64,000 nucleotides of DNA from Legionella santicrucis (GCF_001468135.1 NZ_LNYU01000006.1:47245-111244), one strand, 5' to 3'. Counted from the first letter of the stretch, positions 1 through 9,889 are shown. Notes: a model not told the origin generated them from the letters alone. A program made the numbers and translations.

Positions 1-993
1 TCCAGTTCGTCCTAGAGTCGTATCACTTCTATAAATATAAGTTGCAGCAAAAGGTCCCGTATCTCCTTGAGACTTATAACCTAAGATGAAAGGCCTTGTT
101 TTAGTTCGTGCTAGATTTAACGTTAATGGAGCGCTGATCATAGAACTAGAGTAACGTCCAAAAGGTACATATAATTGCCCAGCTGTAAAATAAAAAGGAG
201 TCTTATCTAAGTTTCCAATGTTCACAAAACCCATATTCAGATTAAATGCCGAATTATTGACTCTAGGCCCTACCTCTGGTGGGCTTTGATCATAGGCAAT
301 TGCAATATATGCCTCCACATTTTGGTTAAGAGCGGCCGCAACATCTACCTCACTTGAGCCTAAAGTCAAATCAACATTGCTATCGCCAACATAGTTACTA
401 TTGAGCATTCCTACCGGTTCTGCTTTACCACTGAGTGCAATTATAGGTCTTTCCGGAATAGGATAGCCCATGTTTTGATAGTATCGATACATACGTCGAC
501 GTTGTTGCATTAAACGAACATCACGATTAATACTTGAAATATTCACTATATAGTCTGATCCATCAAATGCAGGTCTAGATCCTAGGTAAGGGGATGCAAC
601 GACTGGAGTCCCTGCAATGTAACTAACTACTCGCTCATCTGCGACTAACGCTGTCGGATACAATCCAATGAACTCAGGATGTTCTTCTGGGGTATGTACT
701 GTTATATTAGATGAATGATACTTAATCATTTTATGATTTTGAGGCTGTTTTTTATTTTTCTGTTTAGCAACACTTGATGAAAATTGTTGTTTGTTGATTG
801 TCTTTTTATTTTTTTTAGCCAAATTATGATCCTCTTGCGCAACTAATTGCTTTTGCAATGCATTAAGTTGAGTTTGTAATTCTTGGGTTTGCTTTTGTAA
901 TTGCATGATTTGATGCTGTAACTTTTGCTCTTGTCCTGCATAAAGTGTTTTTGACAAACAAACCAAAGCCAATATCATTTTTTTATACATCAT
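1..993 (-). CDS. lbtU: LbtU-family siderophore porin (DUF3573), 3' end cut by window edge
   Basis: The reverse strand is open from an ATG at 993 (a second in-frame ATG follows at 990) to the window edge, 331 codons, so the C-terminus is missing. An AGAGG lies just upstream of the start. The protein begins with a signal peptide (about residues 1-20, ending near LYAG), then a Gln/Leu-rich coiled coil (about 20-55), a Lys-rich linker, and a region rich in alternating beta-strands typical of an outer-membrane barrel. This is the architecture of Legionella DUF3573/LbtU proteins; LbtU is the legiobactin receptor of L. pneumophila. The Fur-box-like site upstream (1163-1181) fits iron control. Several DUF3573 paralogues exist in Legionella, so orthology to lbtU rather than a paralogue is inferred. 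Confidence 0.75.
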   Translation of the reverse strand, partial: MMYKKMILALVCLSKTLYAGQEQKLQHQIMQLQKQTQELQTQLNALQKQLVAQEDHNLAKKNKKTINKQQFSSSVAKQKNKKQPQNHKMIKYHSSNITVHTPEEHPEFIGLYPTALVADERVVSYIAGTPVVASPYLGSRPAFDGSDYIVNISSINRDVRLMQQRRRMYRYYQNMGYPIPERPIIALSGKAEPVGMLNSNYVGDSNVDLTLGSSEVDVAAALNQNVEAYIAIAYDQSPPEVGPRVNNSAFNLNMGFVNIGNLDKTPFYFTAGQLYVPFGRYSSSMISAPLTLNLARTKTRPFILGYKSQGDTGPFAATYIYRSDTTLGRTG

Positions 994-1363
994 TAGGGTA
1001 CCTCTACTTATTATTTTTACTTCTACCTCACGACACATGAAGTTATTTATTTGTCATAACAAGATGATGTGTCACATGCCCTCAAAAATCTAATTGACCA
1101 ACTCATTAATTAAAAAACGCTCTATTGGAGATCACTTCAAAGTAACGAATCCTAACACAAATGAAATTGATAATCATTCTCATTTAGAAAAAAATATTAT
1201 TTTTTGTTCCTAAAGAAAACTAGGTTTTATAATGAACATTAAAAGACAACACAGGCTCTCAGAGCTACATCTCAAAAAGAAATTTTCCTCACCAGCATTC
1301 TAAATTTTGCTATAACTATAATAGGACTTGATAGACACTTAGATACTAAAGCCAGGAGCAGTT
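994..1363. other. divergent intergenic region
   Basis: This 370-base gap separates the divergently transcribed lbtU-like and nitroreductase genes. It contains the Fur-box-like site at 1163-1181 and a consensus TATAAT at 1317-1322, 41 bases before the nitroreductase ATG, without a convincing -35. No open frame with coding character was seen. Confidence 0.5.
1163..1181. promoter_or_regulatory. Fur box-like operator
   Basis: The 19-base stretch GAAATTGATAATCATTCTC matches the classical Fur consensus GATAATGATAATCATTATC at 16 of 19 positions. It lies 170 bases upstream of the lbtU-like start on the minus strand and 182 bases upstream of the nitroreductase start on the plus strand. Iron-dependent repression of the porin gene is the obvious inference. 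Whether the nitroreductase is also affected cannot be told from sequence. Confidence 0.7.
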
Positions 1364-1963
1364 ATGGAAAGCCCAGAATTAATAAATCGCTATAAAATTG
1401 ATATCATGGATGCTCTGTATAATCGCAGAGCGGTACGTCATTATTTATCTAAGAAAGTAGATTCAGAAATTATTCATCAGCTTTTAGATGCAGCAGTACA
1501 TGCTCCTTCAGCACTTCACGAAGAATCCAGGGGATTTGTAGTCATTCAGAATAAGTCTTTATTAGATCGTATTTCAGAAAGCGCAAAGCAATTAACGATG
1601 GATGAAAAAAAGAAAAAATTTGACTTACAAGAAGAGCATATTTTGCAGGTAGTGCAACAAGAGGAATTCAATGTCTTTTATAATGCACCTACTTTAATTG
1701 TTATATGCAGCACTTTTAAAGGAACATTTGTTAACGCTGACTGCTGGCTAGCTGCTGAAAATTTAATGCTTGCGGCCCTTACTTATGGTCTTGCTACTTG
1801 CGTTATTGGTTTTTCAGTGCCAGCACTAAATTTACCAGAATGGAAAAAAGAGTTGGGAATACCTAAAAAAATGACCGCCGTAGTTCCAATTATTCTTGGC
1901 TGGCCATCAAGCCATACATTACCTACCTCTCATAAGCCCCCTCTAATTTTAAACTGGAAATAG
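1364..1963 (+). CDS. nitroreductase family protein
   Basis: This 199-residue protein has the layout of FMN-dependent nitroreductases. The N-terminal NRRAVRHY stretch (about residues 20-27) is the typical phosphate/FMN-binding RRSxRxF-like motif, and the segment AENLMLAALTYGLATCVIG (about 131-149) is the conserved cofactor-side helix. Members reduce nitroaromatics, quinones or flavins with NAD(P)H; the substrate here is unknown. The ATG at 1364 has a GGAG about 7 bases upstream; an in-frame ATG at residue 15 is a possible alternative. It stands alone, transcribed away from the porin gene. Confidence 0.85.
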   Translation: MESPELINRYKIDIMDALYNRRAVRHYLSKKVDSEIIHQLLDAAVHAPSALHEESRGFVVIQNKSLLDRISESAKQLTMDEKKKKFDLQEEHILQVVQQEEFNVFYNAPTLIVICSTFKGTFVNADCWLAAENLMLAALTYGLATCVIGFSVPALNLPEWKKELGIPKKMTAVVPIILGWPSSHTLPTSHKPPLILNWK

Positions 1964-2140
1964 CATCAACGGTCATAGGATGCAATGAAATGTAGTATGG
2001 CATTGATTTAAAAATGAAAATAAAGGATTAAATAATAATTCAAATGTACCTCTTTTAATGCAAAAAATGAACGTACTTTGTTTATTTTTATATTAAATGA
2101 TGCATATAATGGTTCATTGTGTCAATATGAGGCAACTACT

Positions 2141-4498
2141 ATGGACAGTAAAATTGAAAAACAATCATTCACACTGACAATGCTAGGAACACTCACTGAC
2201 TTTTTTCCTGACTTAAAAAAGACCCCCAAACCCACTCCTTATACAAAAGGAGCCAAAGTAAAAGATTATCCTAAAGGAGAAACGTTAAGTGTGGTTTCTG
2301 CTTTAATTAAAACAAATACACCTGCTAAAACAACAAAAGTAGACGCCAAGAATCCTTATCCCTTTCAAGCAGATGAAATTACTGTAATTAATGGACCAAA
2401 AACTGATGGGGCCAATGTAGGAGAGAAAATTGCCTTGGGTCTTGCTGCAACTCTACATGCAATCAGCCGCGGACAGACACAAATCAATATAATCGCTCAT
2501 AGTAGAGGTGCTGTTGAATCAATTTTAATAGCTCATGAATTAGAAGCCATACAAAAAATTATTGATACATGCGCTACTTTGGATGAAGTATTAAAGCAAT
2601 TAACCGAACAACAAACCAAAAGACGCAAAGGAACTCCGACCAATAATACGCCAGATATTATTGAACCGCTAAAAGCCCAAATTAATCTAATCCCCAAAGA
2701 CGAGCAAGTACAGTGGTTTAATAAACTAAAAACATCGCTACCTAATACCTCAATAAATCTTTTTGGTATAGATCCTGTTCCAGGAGACTGTTTCCCTATT
2801 ACTTGGTATGACGAGCGATTTTTTATATTACCTGAAATTATCAAAAATACTGAATTAATTTATTATACAAACGAACACTCTGATTGGGGATTTACTCCGA
2901 TTTTTCCTGAAATAGTCACTAAAGAAAAACAAAATTTTGTTCGTTATTCTATGCCAGGACATCATGGAACAGGTTCAAGCGGAAATAATGGCTCCCAACT
3001 GGGAATAATAGTTTCCCCTGATGGCTATAAAACCACCCATGTCCAAAAATTAATGATTTATAAGCTACTTCATTTCTTAAGAAAACAGGGTGTCGAATTT
3101 AATGATGGCATTCAGATTTTTAATCAACATAGCGCTTTAGGCAGAAAATATTTGGGCAGCCCTATTGAAATGGATCTAATCAATATATCCGCACTCGATT
3201 TTCCTACTATTCTACGAACACTTTATGCAGCAATTGCCAAAAATCAAATAGGTTATGATGCTTATAACTCAACCCATTATTCCTACATGGGGCTCATCAA
3301 TCAACGTAGAGCCCTGCTCAAAGGACATATCTATGGTCTTTTCAATGATATCTTTGTCACATACTCAGGTTATGTTAATGAAGAACATGCATTATTAATG
3401 CAGACACATTTTTTTAAAATTTTTGGTCTTGATACTGAAAGAAAAAATCCTGCTGAGATGATTAATACTGCAAGCTTAATCTTAGAAGAAAATATAAAAA
3501 AAATAGATCATAAAGAAGCATCTATTCTAGATTATGAAATTACTCGCAAAAATGTGTTGGAAACATTTGGTATAGTGATTCGTCAAGTAAGCCAACAATA
3601 CTTAACTGAAGATTGGTGTCCCATTGAAAAGCAAAAAGAAAAAGAAACTCTGTATGAAGCTATTATTAATATTTTGACTAAATTTAAAGAGCTCTCTGCA
3701 TCGGATAATTCAACGATTCAACAGTTTGTAGCGGAACTTCTACTCTTAAGTTTCACCAGTATAAACCATACCCTGATTACCCAATCTCAAGGTTTAGAAA
3801 AAGACTTTAATTACCTACAAGAATCAATGGATAATCACTTAACTCATTTTTTTAGTGCATTATTGATGCAATTAAATCACGTCGAAAATAGCTCATTAAT
3901 AGCTCTAAATGAAATTATAAATTCCGAAGAATATAAAACACTCCCCAACTATCCTTCCGAAATTAAAATAACCCATATCTATAATAAACTGACAGGGAAT
4001 GGCCTGGAAAAATACAGCCTAGAGCAACTCATCCAAAGCTATGAAGAACAATTCGCTGATGCTATTGAAGATTTTGCAAAGCTATACCAACAAATTCAGA
4101 CGTTTATCCATGACTTGGCAGCCTTACGAAGTATAGTTCCTAGTGATAAAATTGAAGTTGATGAACTGGATTTGTTAAAACTCGCTAATGGATTAATCGT
4201 AACCGCTGCGGAGCGTTTTTATAAAGACAGACCTCAAGCTCTTCCTCCTATTGGTGAAATAGGTTCATTCTTACAATTAGCAGAACAACATGCTATTGAA
4301 CATTTTGGTGTCATTGATCGCAGCAAAAAAAATCAAGGTTCAGAAACAGTAGCAGCAGAAACAAGTAGCGCATTTTCAAGAACCTTTTCTTTTTTCTGGA
4401 GCCCCGTATCAAGAATGATATATGGTACTCAACAAGCTACTCCCCCTTCCCATGGAGAAATCACTACCAAGACAGATATTACTCCTAGTCCTACATAA
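2141..4498 (+). CDS. DUF2235/Tle1-like alpha/beta hydrolase, candidate Dot/Icm effector
   Basis: This 785-residue protein has an N-terminal hydrolase-like region. A nucleophile elbow AHSRGA centres on Ser121, followed by GIDPVPGD (Asp211) and PGHHGTG (His274/275). The order and spacing resemble the GHSRGA / D / PGxH triad of DUF2235 and Tle1 phospholipases. Residues beyond about 300 are helical, without a recognised domain. The C-terminal tail is rich in Ser, Thr and Pro with charged residues, compatible with a Dot/Icm signal. The frame is open back to a TTG at 2078, but the ATG at 2141 has GAGG about 8 bases upstream and is preferred. No signal peptide is visible. Lipase activity and export are inferred. 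Confidence 0.6.
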   Translation: MDSKIEKQSFTLTMLGTLTDFFPDLKKTPKPTPYTKGAKVKDYPKGETLSVVSALIKTNTPAKTTKVDAKNPYPFQADEITVINGPKTDGANVGEKIALGLAATLHAISRGQTQINIIAHSRGAVESILIAHELEAIQKIIDTCATLDEVLKQLTEQQTKRRKGTPTNNTPDIIEPLKAQINLIPKDEQVQWFNKLKTSLPNTSINLFGIDPVPGDCFPITWYDERFFILPEIIKNTELIYYTNEHSDWGFTPIFPEIVTKEKQNFVRYSMPGHHGTGSSGNNGSQLGIIVSPDGYKTTHVQKLMIYKLLHFLRKQGVEFNDGIQIFNQHSALGRKYLGSPIEMDLINISALDFPTILRTLYAAIAKNQIGYDAYNSTHYSYMGLINQRRALLKGHIYGLFNDIFVTYSGYVNEEHALLMQTHFFKIFGLDTERKNPAEMINTASLILEENIKKIDHKEASILDYEITRKNVLETFGIVIRQVSQQYLTEDWCPIEKQKEKETLYEAIINILTKFKELSASDNSTIQQFVAELLLLSFTSINHTLITQSQGLEKDFNYLQESMDNHLTHFFSALLMQLNHVENSSLIALNEIINSEEYKTLPNYPSEIKITHIYNKLTGNGLEKYSLEQLIQSYEEQFADAIEDFAKLYQQIQTFIHDLAALRSIVPSDKIEVDELDLLKLANGLIVTAAERFYKDRPQALPPIGEIGSFLQLAEQHAIEHFGVIDRSKKNQGSETVAAETSSAFSRTFSFFWSPVSRMIYGTQQATPPSHGEITTKTDITPSPT

Positions 4499-4580
4499 GG
4501 CAGAGGATGAGAATGAATGTATATGCTTAAGCAAACCCTGGTTTGAAATAGGGTTCGCTCATATTGAGGATTATTTTAAT

Positions 4581-6083
4581 TTACTTTGGAGACAATTGTT
4601 CAGACAAATCATTTTGCATTTTCTCTACCTCAGGAACAAAAGGAGCTTTAGTGAGTGCAAAGAGTGTAAATTGAGATTGAAAACCAAATGATTTTCTTAC
4701 CGAATTAGTAGCACTAATAAATACATTAGCAAATGATTTTGAAAGATTGGTGAGATAATCCCCCCATCCTAATTCTTTTTCTAATAAATACTCGGCATTA
4801 TTTATTGCAGTGGTTGTTATATCCATAAATACTATTTTTGCTTGCTTTTTTGTCATCGTTGCATTTGCTTTATTGATTTTATAAGTATCAGTCGCCTCAG
4901 CTAACTGAATTCTTAATTGTTCAGCTACGTTTAACGCATTCTGATTTTTTTTAGGAGCATTTCGCAATTCAGCCACTTTTTGGGCAAAATTGTCATAAAT
5001 TTTCACTAATAAATCATGTTCATTAATTGGTAATGATTGCACAGGCTCTTCTGTATGAATCAATCGAATTGAAGGCAATGGTTGATTTTTTTCTAATAGA
5101 TCAATCATATTCGAATCAAGTTTGAAATCTTCAGAACTTACTCCTCCACGCCTATTTCTGTACTCAACTACTTGAGTGACTAATTCATTAAAAGTCTTAG
5201 TTTCTCTAGGTATTACCACAGGTAAAATCTCATTGCGTCGCTCTCTAAGAGACGCTAATTGTTCTTTGATATGGCTCAATGTTTCTGAAGATGGCTCATC
5301 TATCTCAAGTTTGGGTATTACTATTTCCTCTAAATATCGTAAACAATTCAATCCCCACTTGATTGAGTCTTCTAATGGTCTAAAATGTCCTGCAAATACA
5401 GCATTAGTCATATGTGCTAAACTGACTAAGTGGCCCTTTGCTGCAGCTTTTTGCATATAATCAAACCTTCGTTGCGAAAGGATTGGATCATTCTTAGAAA
5501 TTAAATTAAGTGCGTAAAATTCGCCTCCAGTTGTGGCTTGCTCTTCAATCTGAGAAAATAGATGGGATTGTTTGTTGATAACATCTACTGTTACAAAAGA
5601 ACCTTTATAAATTTTACTCAAGTCCAGAGCTATTTGTTCCAAACTATCATGAACTTCTAAAAAACGTACGCTACTGGGGTCTAAAGAAGGTGCTGGTCTA
5701 TTTAGTCTATCTAATCGATTAATTAATCCATCTAGTTGATTGCTTTTTATATTGAGATCTGCCAGCAAAATATCAATATCTGAATAAACAAAATTGACAT
5801 CAAAAGTAAATTCTACTTTTTTATCCAATAAGTAGCGTTGACGTTTAATGGGATCTGATAAAACTTCGTAAGCTTGCTGTATTCTTTGAAATACTATCCC
5901 AGCACGCTGACTATCGCCATTTTTATCTGGGTGAAACTCTGTCGCTAATTTTCTCCATTGGCTTTTTAAACCATCTAGACCCAATTCATTAAAAGAATGC
6001 TCACTTATTTGCAAAGCAGCAAAATGATCCATGCTTTTAACTTCATTATTGTCTTCCAAGTAGTAACTAAATTTATCTGTCAT
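4581..6083 (-). CDS. J-domain protein, candidate effector
   Basis: This 500-residue protein has an N-terminal J domain (about residues 18-84) with the HPD motif at 51-53, in the context EFHPDKNG, and the helix IV-like segment AYEVLSDPIKRQRYLL. The rest is largely alpha-helical with several likely coiled segments and matches no family I recognise. There are no Cys-rich or C-terminal DnaJ domains, so it is not a general DnaJ. J-domain proteins stimulate Hsp70 ATPase activity. In Legionella, stand-alone J domains on large unknown helical bodies occur among translocated proteins. It converges on the hydrolase gene at 2141-4498. No strong ribosome binding site precedes the ATG. Confidence 0.65.
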   Translation of the reverse strand: MTDKFSYYLEDNNEVKSMDHFAALQISEHSFNELGLDGLKSQWRKLATEFHPDKNGDSQRAGIVFQRIQQAYEVLSDPIKRQRYLLDKKVEFTFDVNFVYSDIDILLADLNIKSNQLDGLINRLDRLNRPAPSLDPSSVRFLEVHDSLEQIALDLSKIYKGSFVTVDVINKQSHLFSQIEEQATTGGEFYALNLISKNDPILSQRRFDYMQKAAAKGHLVSLAHMTNAVFAGHFRPLEDSIKWGLNCLRYLEEIVIPKLEIDEPSSETLSHIKEQLASLRERRNEILPVVIPRETKTFNELVTQVVEYRNRRGGVSSEDFKLDSNMIDLLEKNQPLPSIRLIHTEEPVQSLPINEHDLLVKIYDNFAQKVAELRNAPKKNQNALNVAEQLRIQLAEATDTYKINKANATMTKKQAKIVFMDITTTAINNAEYLLEKELGWGDYLTNLSKSFANVFISATNSVRKSFGFQSQFTLFALTKAPFVPEVEKMQNDLSEQLSPK

Positions 6084-6373
6084 ATTTAGGCTTTTAAAGT
6101 TAAATGAGCATCAATTATACCCTTGCTGATCACTAATTACAAATTATGTATTATTTTAGATCCAAAAACTAAGAAACTACGTCAATAACATGTCCAATTG
6201 TGCTTTGAGTCTGTACTCGCTTTACTTAGAATTACACATATTGTCTAAAGCATTATGTTTGTTATTAGGCTTTATAGGGATTTATTTGATAACACAGTCC
6301 GATAATAGAAGAAATTTTTAGTACAACAAGTTCTCAATGAAATACAAAAAGATAAGCAAAACTTTAAAATATT

Positions 6374-7471
6374 TTAATTTAAAAGCAATCTTTGTCCATT
6401 AACCTGCTCAATTTCAACATCTTGTTTTGATTGACTAATTTGACCTATAACACCCAGCGACGCTTTAGTTAAATTCTCGACTTCTTTAAGACCATTTACT
6501 GTATGAATTGCCCATTTCCCTGTTACCCCAAGCGTTACAAGTTGGTTGGCAACCCTACTCAGTCCTGTTGTCAGTAAGTTAGTTGCAATAAAAGCGGCTC
6601 CAATTAACTCTCCTGTCGATGGAGCCGCTCCAAATCGAAAAAGGTTATAAAGTATCGTTCCCAAATTTTTTAACGCAAGAGGAAAACTAACAACTAAAGA
6701 CACATAGGATGAAGCTAAAGCAATAGGAGTCATAATAGGAGCTAATGGGGGAATAAACGATAACGCAGTTGCGCCTATGGCAATAACGGTTGCGGTAACA
6801 GCTACTTTAGAACCCCAATTTTGCAATGTATTCACTAATGTAGAGAAACTTCTTGAGGGTTTTTGTGCGTATTTAAAGTTCAAGTCATTAATTTGATAGT
6901 AAAAAATTTTAGTCTTGGCCAAACTTTCCTGCAATCTAGAAACATCGACTTGCTTATTTGATTCAGTGTTTACCGTAATTTTGATTTGTTGATAAATTTC
7001 AGAAAAAAGTTCATCAAATTTTTTTCGACGACTCAATACATCGAATCGAGAGGACTCTATTGTCAAACCTTCTTGTTCGATCAATTTGTTAATATCAGTA
7101 AGTATCTTTGTAATTTTTGGATTAATTGATGTATTTTTACATTCTCTTAAAAAATACAAACATGCTGATTGTGAAAATAATAATTGACCAAAAAGAATAA
7201 TACTTTCTAACTGTTGCAGCTTTTGATCACGAACTGTTTTGTCTTTTTCTTGTTTCATTTTTTCCCGAAGTTGGGCAAGAGCTTTCTTCTCAGTCTCTTC
7301 AAAATCCACTTTGGTTTTTAGTGTAGAAATTCTTAATGGTTGAGCAAGAACTTCTGGACCAAAAACAGAATGAATTACGTGAGGGTCTACTTGAGGAAAA
7401 AGTGTGTGCAGCTGCAAAGCAACTTCTTTTGCAATGGCATTATATTCATTTCTGTTCAATTTTTCGTGCAT
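6374..7471 (-). CDS. unknown protein with a central hydrophobic domain
   Basis: I do not recognise this 365-residue protein. Residues 1-210 are charged and helical, with a strongly Lys/Glu-rich coiled-coil-like stretch at about 55-90. Residues 222-241, 246-266 and 288-303 are hydrophobic, Ala/Gly-rich and long enough to span a membrane. The last 45 residues are polar. Cytosolic helical body plus a late hydrophobic hairpin is a common layout of Legionella effectors that insert into host membranes, but nothing specific proves this. It lies on the same strand as the J-domain gene, 290 bases upstream of it. No Shine-Dalgarno is evident before the ATG. Confidence 0.5.
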   Translation of the reverse strand: MHEKLNRNEYNAIAKEVALQLHTLFPQVDPHVIHSVFGPEVLAQPLRISTLKTKVDFEETEKKALAQLREKMKQEKDKTVRDQKLQQLESIILFGQLLFSQSACLYFLRECKNTSINPKITKILTDINKLIEQEGLTIESSRFDVLSRRKKFDELFSEIYQQIKITVNTESNKQVDVSRLQESLAKTKIFYYQINDLNFKYAQKPSRSFSTLVNTLQNWGSKVAVTATVIAIGATALSFIPPLAPIMTPIALASSYVSLVVSFPLALKNLGTILYNLFRFGAAPSTGELIGAAFIATNLLTTGLSRVANQLVTLGVTGKWAIHTVNGLKEVENLTKASLGVIGQISQSKQDVEIEQVNGQRLLLN

Positions 7472-7689
7472 TTTGGTAGGAAAAATTAAAATTTATTTAA
7501 TATTAATCAACTTGATCAATATAATACAGGTTACTCTGCATGACAAGTTAATTCCATGAAGTGACAATTTGAGAAATTATTACGCTATATGGAATGATTT
7601 TAGTATCGATTTTTTAAGAAAAATCCGTGACTAATTAGGGTGTGGAACTCAATGGTCAACGTGCCCTAATCGTCAAGAATATTTACTCG

Positions 7690-8478
7690 CTATTCATATT
7701 GCCAATTTTTTCTCAATACCGTGCTTTTAACAAGTTCAATTCTACGACGAACTTTTTGTTCAGGACGGGCTCTATATGAAATCCCTTTGAAAAAATAATC
7801 TTCGCCTTCAGGAGATTGCTCAGAAAAAAAATAGTTAAACACACAACATCGAGGTTCGTCACTCGTCACTGTATTTACCGCATGCCAAGAGGAGCGATTT
7901 GTTTCCATAACAAGCATTCGATTAAAAAAATTAGGGACAACAATACGATTTTTGATAGTGCAGTCCCATAATTCATAATTTCCACCATTTTCAACCTGCC
8001 AATTAGGAGATACATAATAAAGGACATTCACTGTTCGATAGTATTTATTATCCACATCATGCGAGAGATCCAAGTGAGGATTAATGTAATATCCTTTGAG
8101 TAGTGTGCTAATTCCACCAGCATAGGGTGAAGGATCAGGAATTTGGTTTTTAATCTCTGTTATATCTTCAATGACAGCAACAACTCTAGGATCTTGCATC
8201 GCTAAGTTAATATCTTGTAATATACTAGGAACATCCCTTAAGTGACTGTATTTCAACTTTAATTTCCCAGAAATACTTAATAAACGCATTTGCGCTGATT
8301 GGGGAAAGTTAGCATATATTGTCTCAGCCATTTCAGTTGGAAGTAGATTATCAAGAACAAAATGTCGGGCAACCTTTATATGATGCTCAAGAAAAAATTG
8401 TTGTTTTAGATGCTCCTTAGTTTCATTTAATCTCTTTAAAATCAGATCTGTTAATTCATTTCTTATATTACTTACCAT
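7690..8478 (-). CDS. 2OG-Fe(II) oxygenase family protein
   Basis: This 262-residue protein has the double-stranded beta-helix signature of 2-oxoglutarate/iron oxygenases. The metal ligands are HxD in PHLDLSHD (His135 and Asp137) and the distal His199 in SSWHAVN, with Arg210 in EPRCCVFNYFF as the likely 2-oxoglutarate contact. The GGNYELW segment between them is typical of prolyl-hydroxylase-like members. The frame is open to a GTG at 8502, but the ATG at 8478 is preceded by AGAGA at good spacing and starts at a natural N-terminus. The substrate is unknown. The gene is divergent from the purine permease. Confidence 0.8.
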   Translation of the reverse strand: MVSNIRNELTDLILKRLNETKEHLKQQFFLEHHIKVARHFVLDNLLPTEMAETIYANFPQSAQMRLLSISGKLKLKYSHLRDVPSILQDINLAMQDPRVVAVIEDITEIKNQIPDPSPYAGGISTLLKGYYINPHLDLSHDVDNKYYRTVNVLYYVSPNWQVENGGNYELWDCTIKNRIVVPNFFNRMLVMETNRSSWHAVNTVTSDEPRCCVFNYFFSEQSPEGEDYFFKGISYRARPEQKVRRRIELVKSTVLRKNWQYE

Positions 8479-8608
8479 GTTTAATTCTCTATGTCTTGAC
8501 ACATATTGATTATAGCCAGCAATTCCAGAATTATTTAAAATAGACTTTCATATTGATAAGAAATTATCGCAGCTTTATAATTTACTTTTAATAAAATAGG
8601 AAAATAAA

Positions 8609-9889
8609 ATGGAGCAGTTAAAATCCTATTTCCTTCAAAATACGACACTTAAAACTGAAATCATCGCTGGTATTACTACTTTTTTAACAATGGTGTATAT
8701 AGCATTTATTAATCCAGCGATACTCCATGATGCCGGTATGGACCAGGGTGCCGTGTTTACTGCTACTTGTCTTATCACCGCTTTTGCATGTTTACTCACA
8801 GGAATAATTGCTAATACCCCCATTGGTATTGCTCCAGGTATGGCATTAAATGTCTTTTTTTCTTATACAGTAGTAAAAGGAATGGGGATACAATGGGAAC
8901 ATGCCCTAGCCATTGTCTTTCTTTCAGGAGTCTTATTTATTTTCGTATCACTCACAAGCCTAAGACGTCTGCTTATAGAGGCGATTCCTTATAATTTACA
9001 AATCGCTATCTTAATTGGTATTAGTTTATTGATCGCTCTTATTACCTTAAAAAACAACCAAATCATCGTTACTGATCCCCATCATTTGATGCATCTTGGT
9101 GCAATGAATCGCCCTGAGAGCGGATTATTTTTTTTGGGATTTTTGCTCATACTCACCTTAGACTATTTTCAGATACCAGGTGCAATTATTATTGGTATTC
9201 TTAGCATCACGACTTTGAGTTTATTAACAGGATTATCAACCTGGGAAGGATTAATGGCCATGCCCCCTTCGATAATGCCCACATTTTTAAAACTTGATTT
9301 TTCTGGACTAAACACTATTTTAGCAATGAAGGCGATGTTTACCTTTTTTTTAATTGCTGTATTTGATGCTACAGGAACTTTAATTGGTTTATTAAATCCT
9401 ACATTATTTAAACAACAAAAAAACTATGCCAAACGTTTAAGTAATTGTTTGACTGCCGATGCAGTGGCCTCTGCAATGGCGGGCTTGTTAGGCTCCGCAA
9501 GTACTTCTCCCTACATCGAATCTGCAGCAGGAATAGAAGCAGGTGGACGCGGTGGATTAACAGCAATAATCATAGGAATAGGTTTTATTCTCATGCTATT
9601 TTTCTCCCCTTTAGCAAAGATGATTCCTAATTTTGCTGTAGGCCCTGCACTCTTGTACGTAGCTTGTTGTATGATGAAACATTTAACTGATATGAAGTTG
9701 CCAGATATTAGTGAAACAGCTCCTTGTATGGTTACTATCATGATGATTCCATTTACTGCATCTATAGCTGATGGAATTGGCGGAGGTATTATTCTTTATA
9801 CCCTATTAAAGTTGTTAACTCGGCAAAAAATTAATTTTTTACTTTTTATATTAAGTTTTGTGTTCATAATCTTTTTTCTTATCAGTTAG
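8609..9889 (+). CDS. NCS2 family (AzgA-like) purine permease
   Basis: This 426-residue membrane protein has about 12-14 hydrophobic segments. It begins with the hallmark TEIIAGITTFLTMVYIAFIN and carries GIAPGMALNVFFSY, the conserved substrate-site helix of AzgA-type adenine/guanine/hypoxanthine permeases (NCS2/AzgA branch). A second conserved stretch, GSASTSPYIESAAGIEAGGR, lies at about residues 295-315. It imports purine bases by proton symport; exact specificity cannot be read from sequence. An AGGA lies upstream of the ATG. The DHFR-like gene starts 9 bases after its stop and may be co-transcribed. Confidence 0.9.
   Translation: MEQLKSYFLQNTTLKTEIIAGITTFLTMVYIAFINPAILHDAGMDQGAVFTATCLITAFACLLTGIIANTPIGIAPGMALNVFFSYTVVKGMGIQWEHALAIVFLSGVLFIFVSLTSLRRLLIEAIPYNLQIAILIGISLLIALITLKNNQIIVTDPHHLMHLGAMNRPESGLFFLGFLLILTLDYFQIPGAIIIGILSITTLSLLTGLSTWEGLMAMPPSIMPTFLKLDFSGLNTILAMKAMFTFFLIAVFDATGTLIGLLNPTLFKQQKNYAKRLSNCLTADAVASAMAGLLGSASTSPYIESAAGIEAGGRGGLTAIIIGIGFILMLFFSPLAKMIPNFAVGPALLYVACCMMKHLTDMKLPDISETAPCMVTIMMIPFTASIADGIGGGIILYTLLKLLTRQKINFLLFILSFVFIIFFLIS

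Noticed and set aside
4422..4691. Plus-strand frame across the ends of the hydrolase and J-domain genes
   Set aside because: It overlaps two well-supported genes and has no recognisable product or ribosome site.
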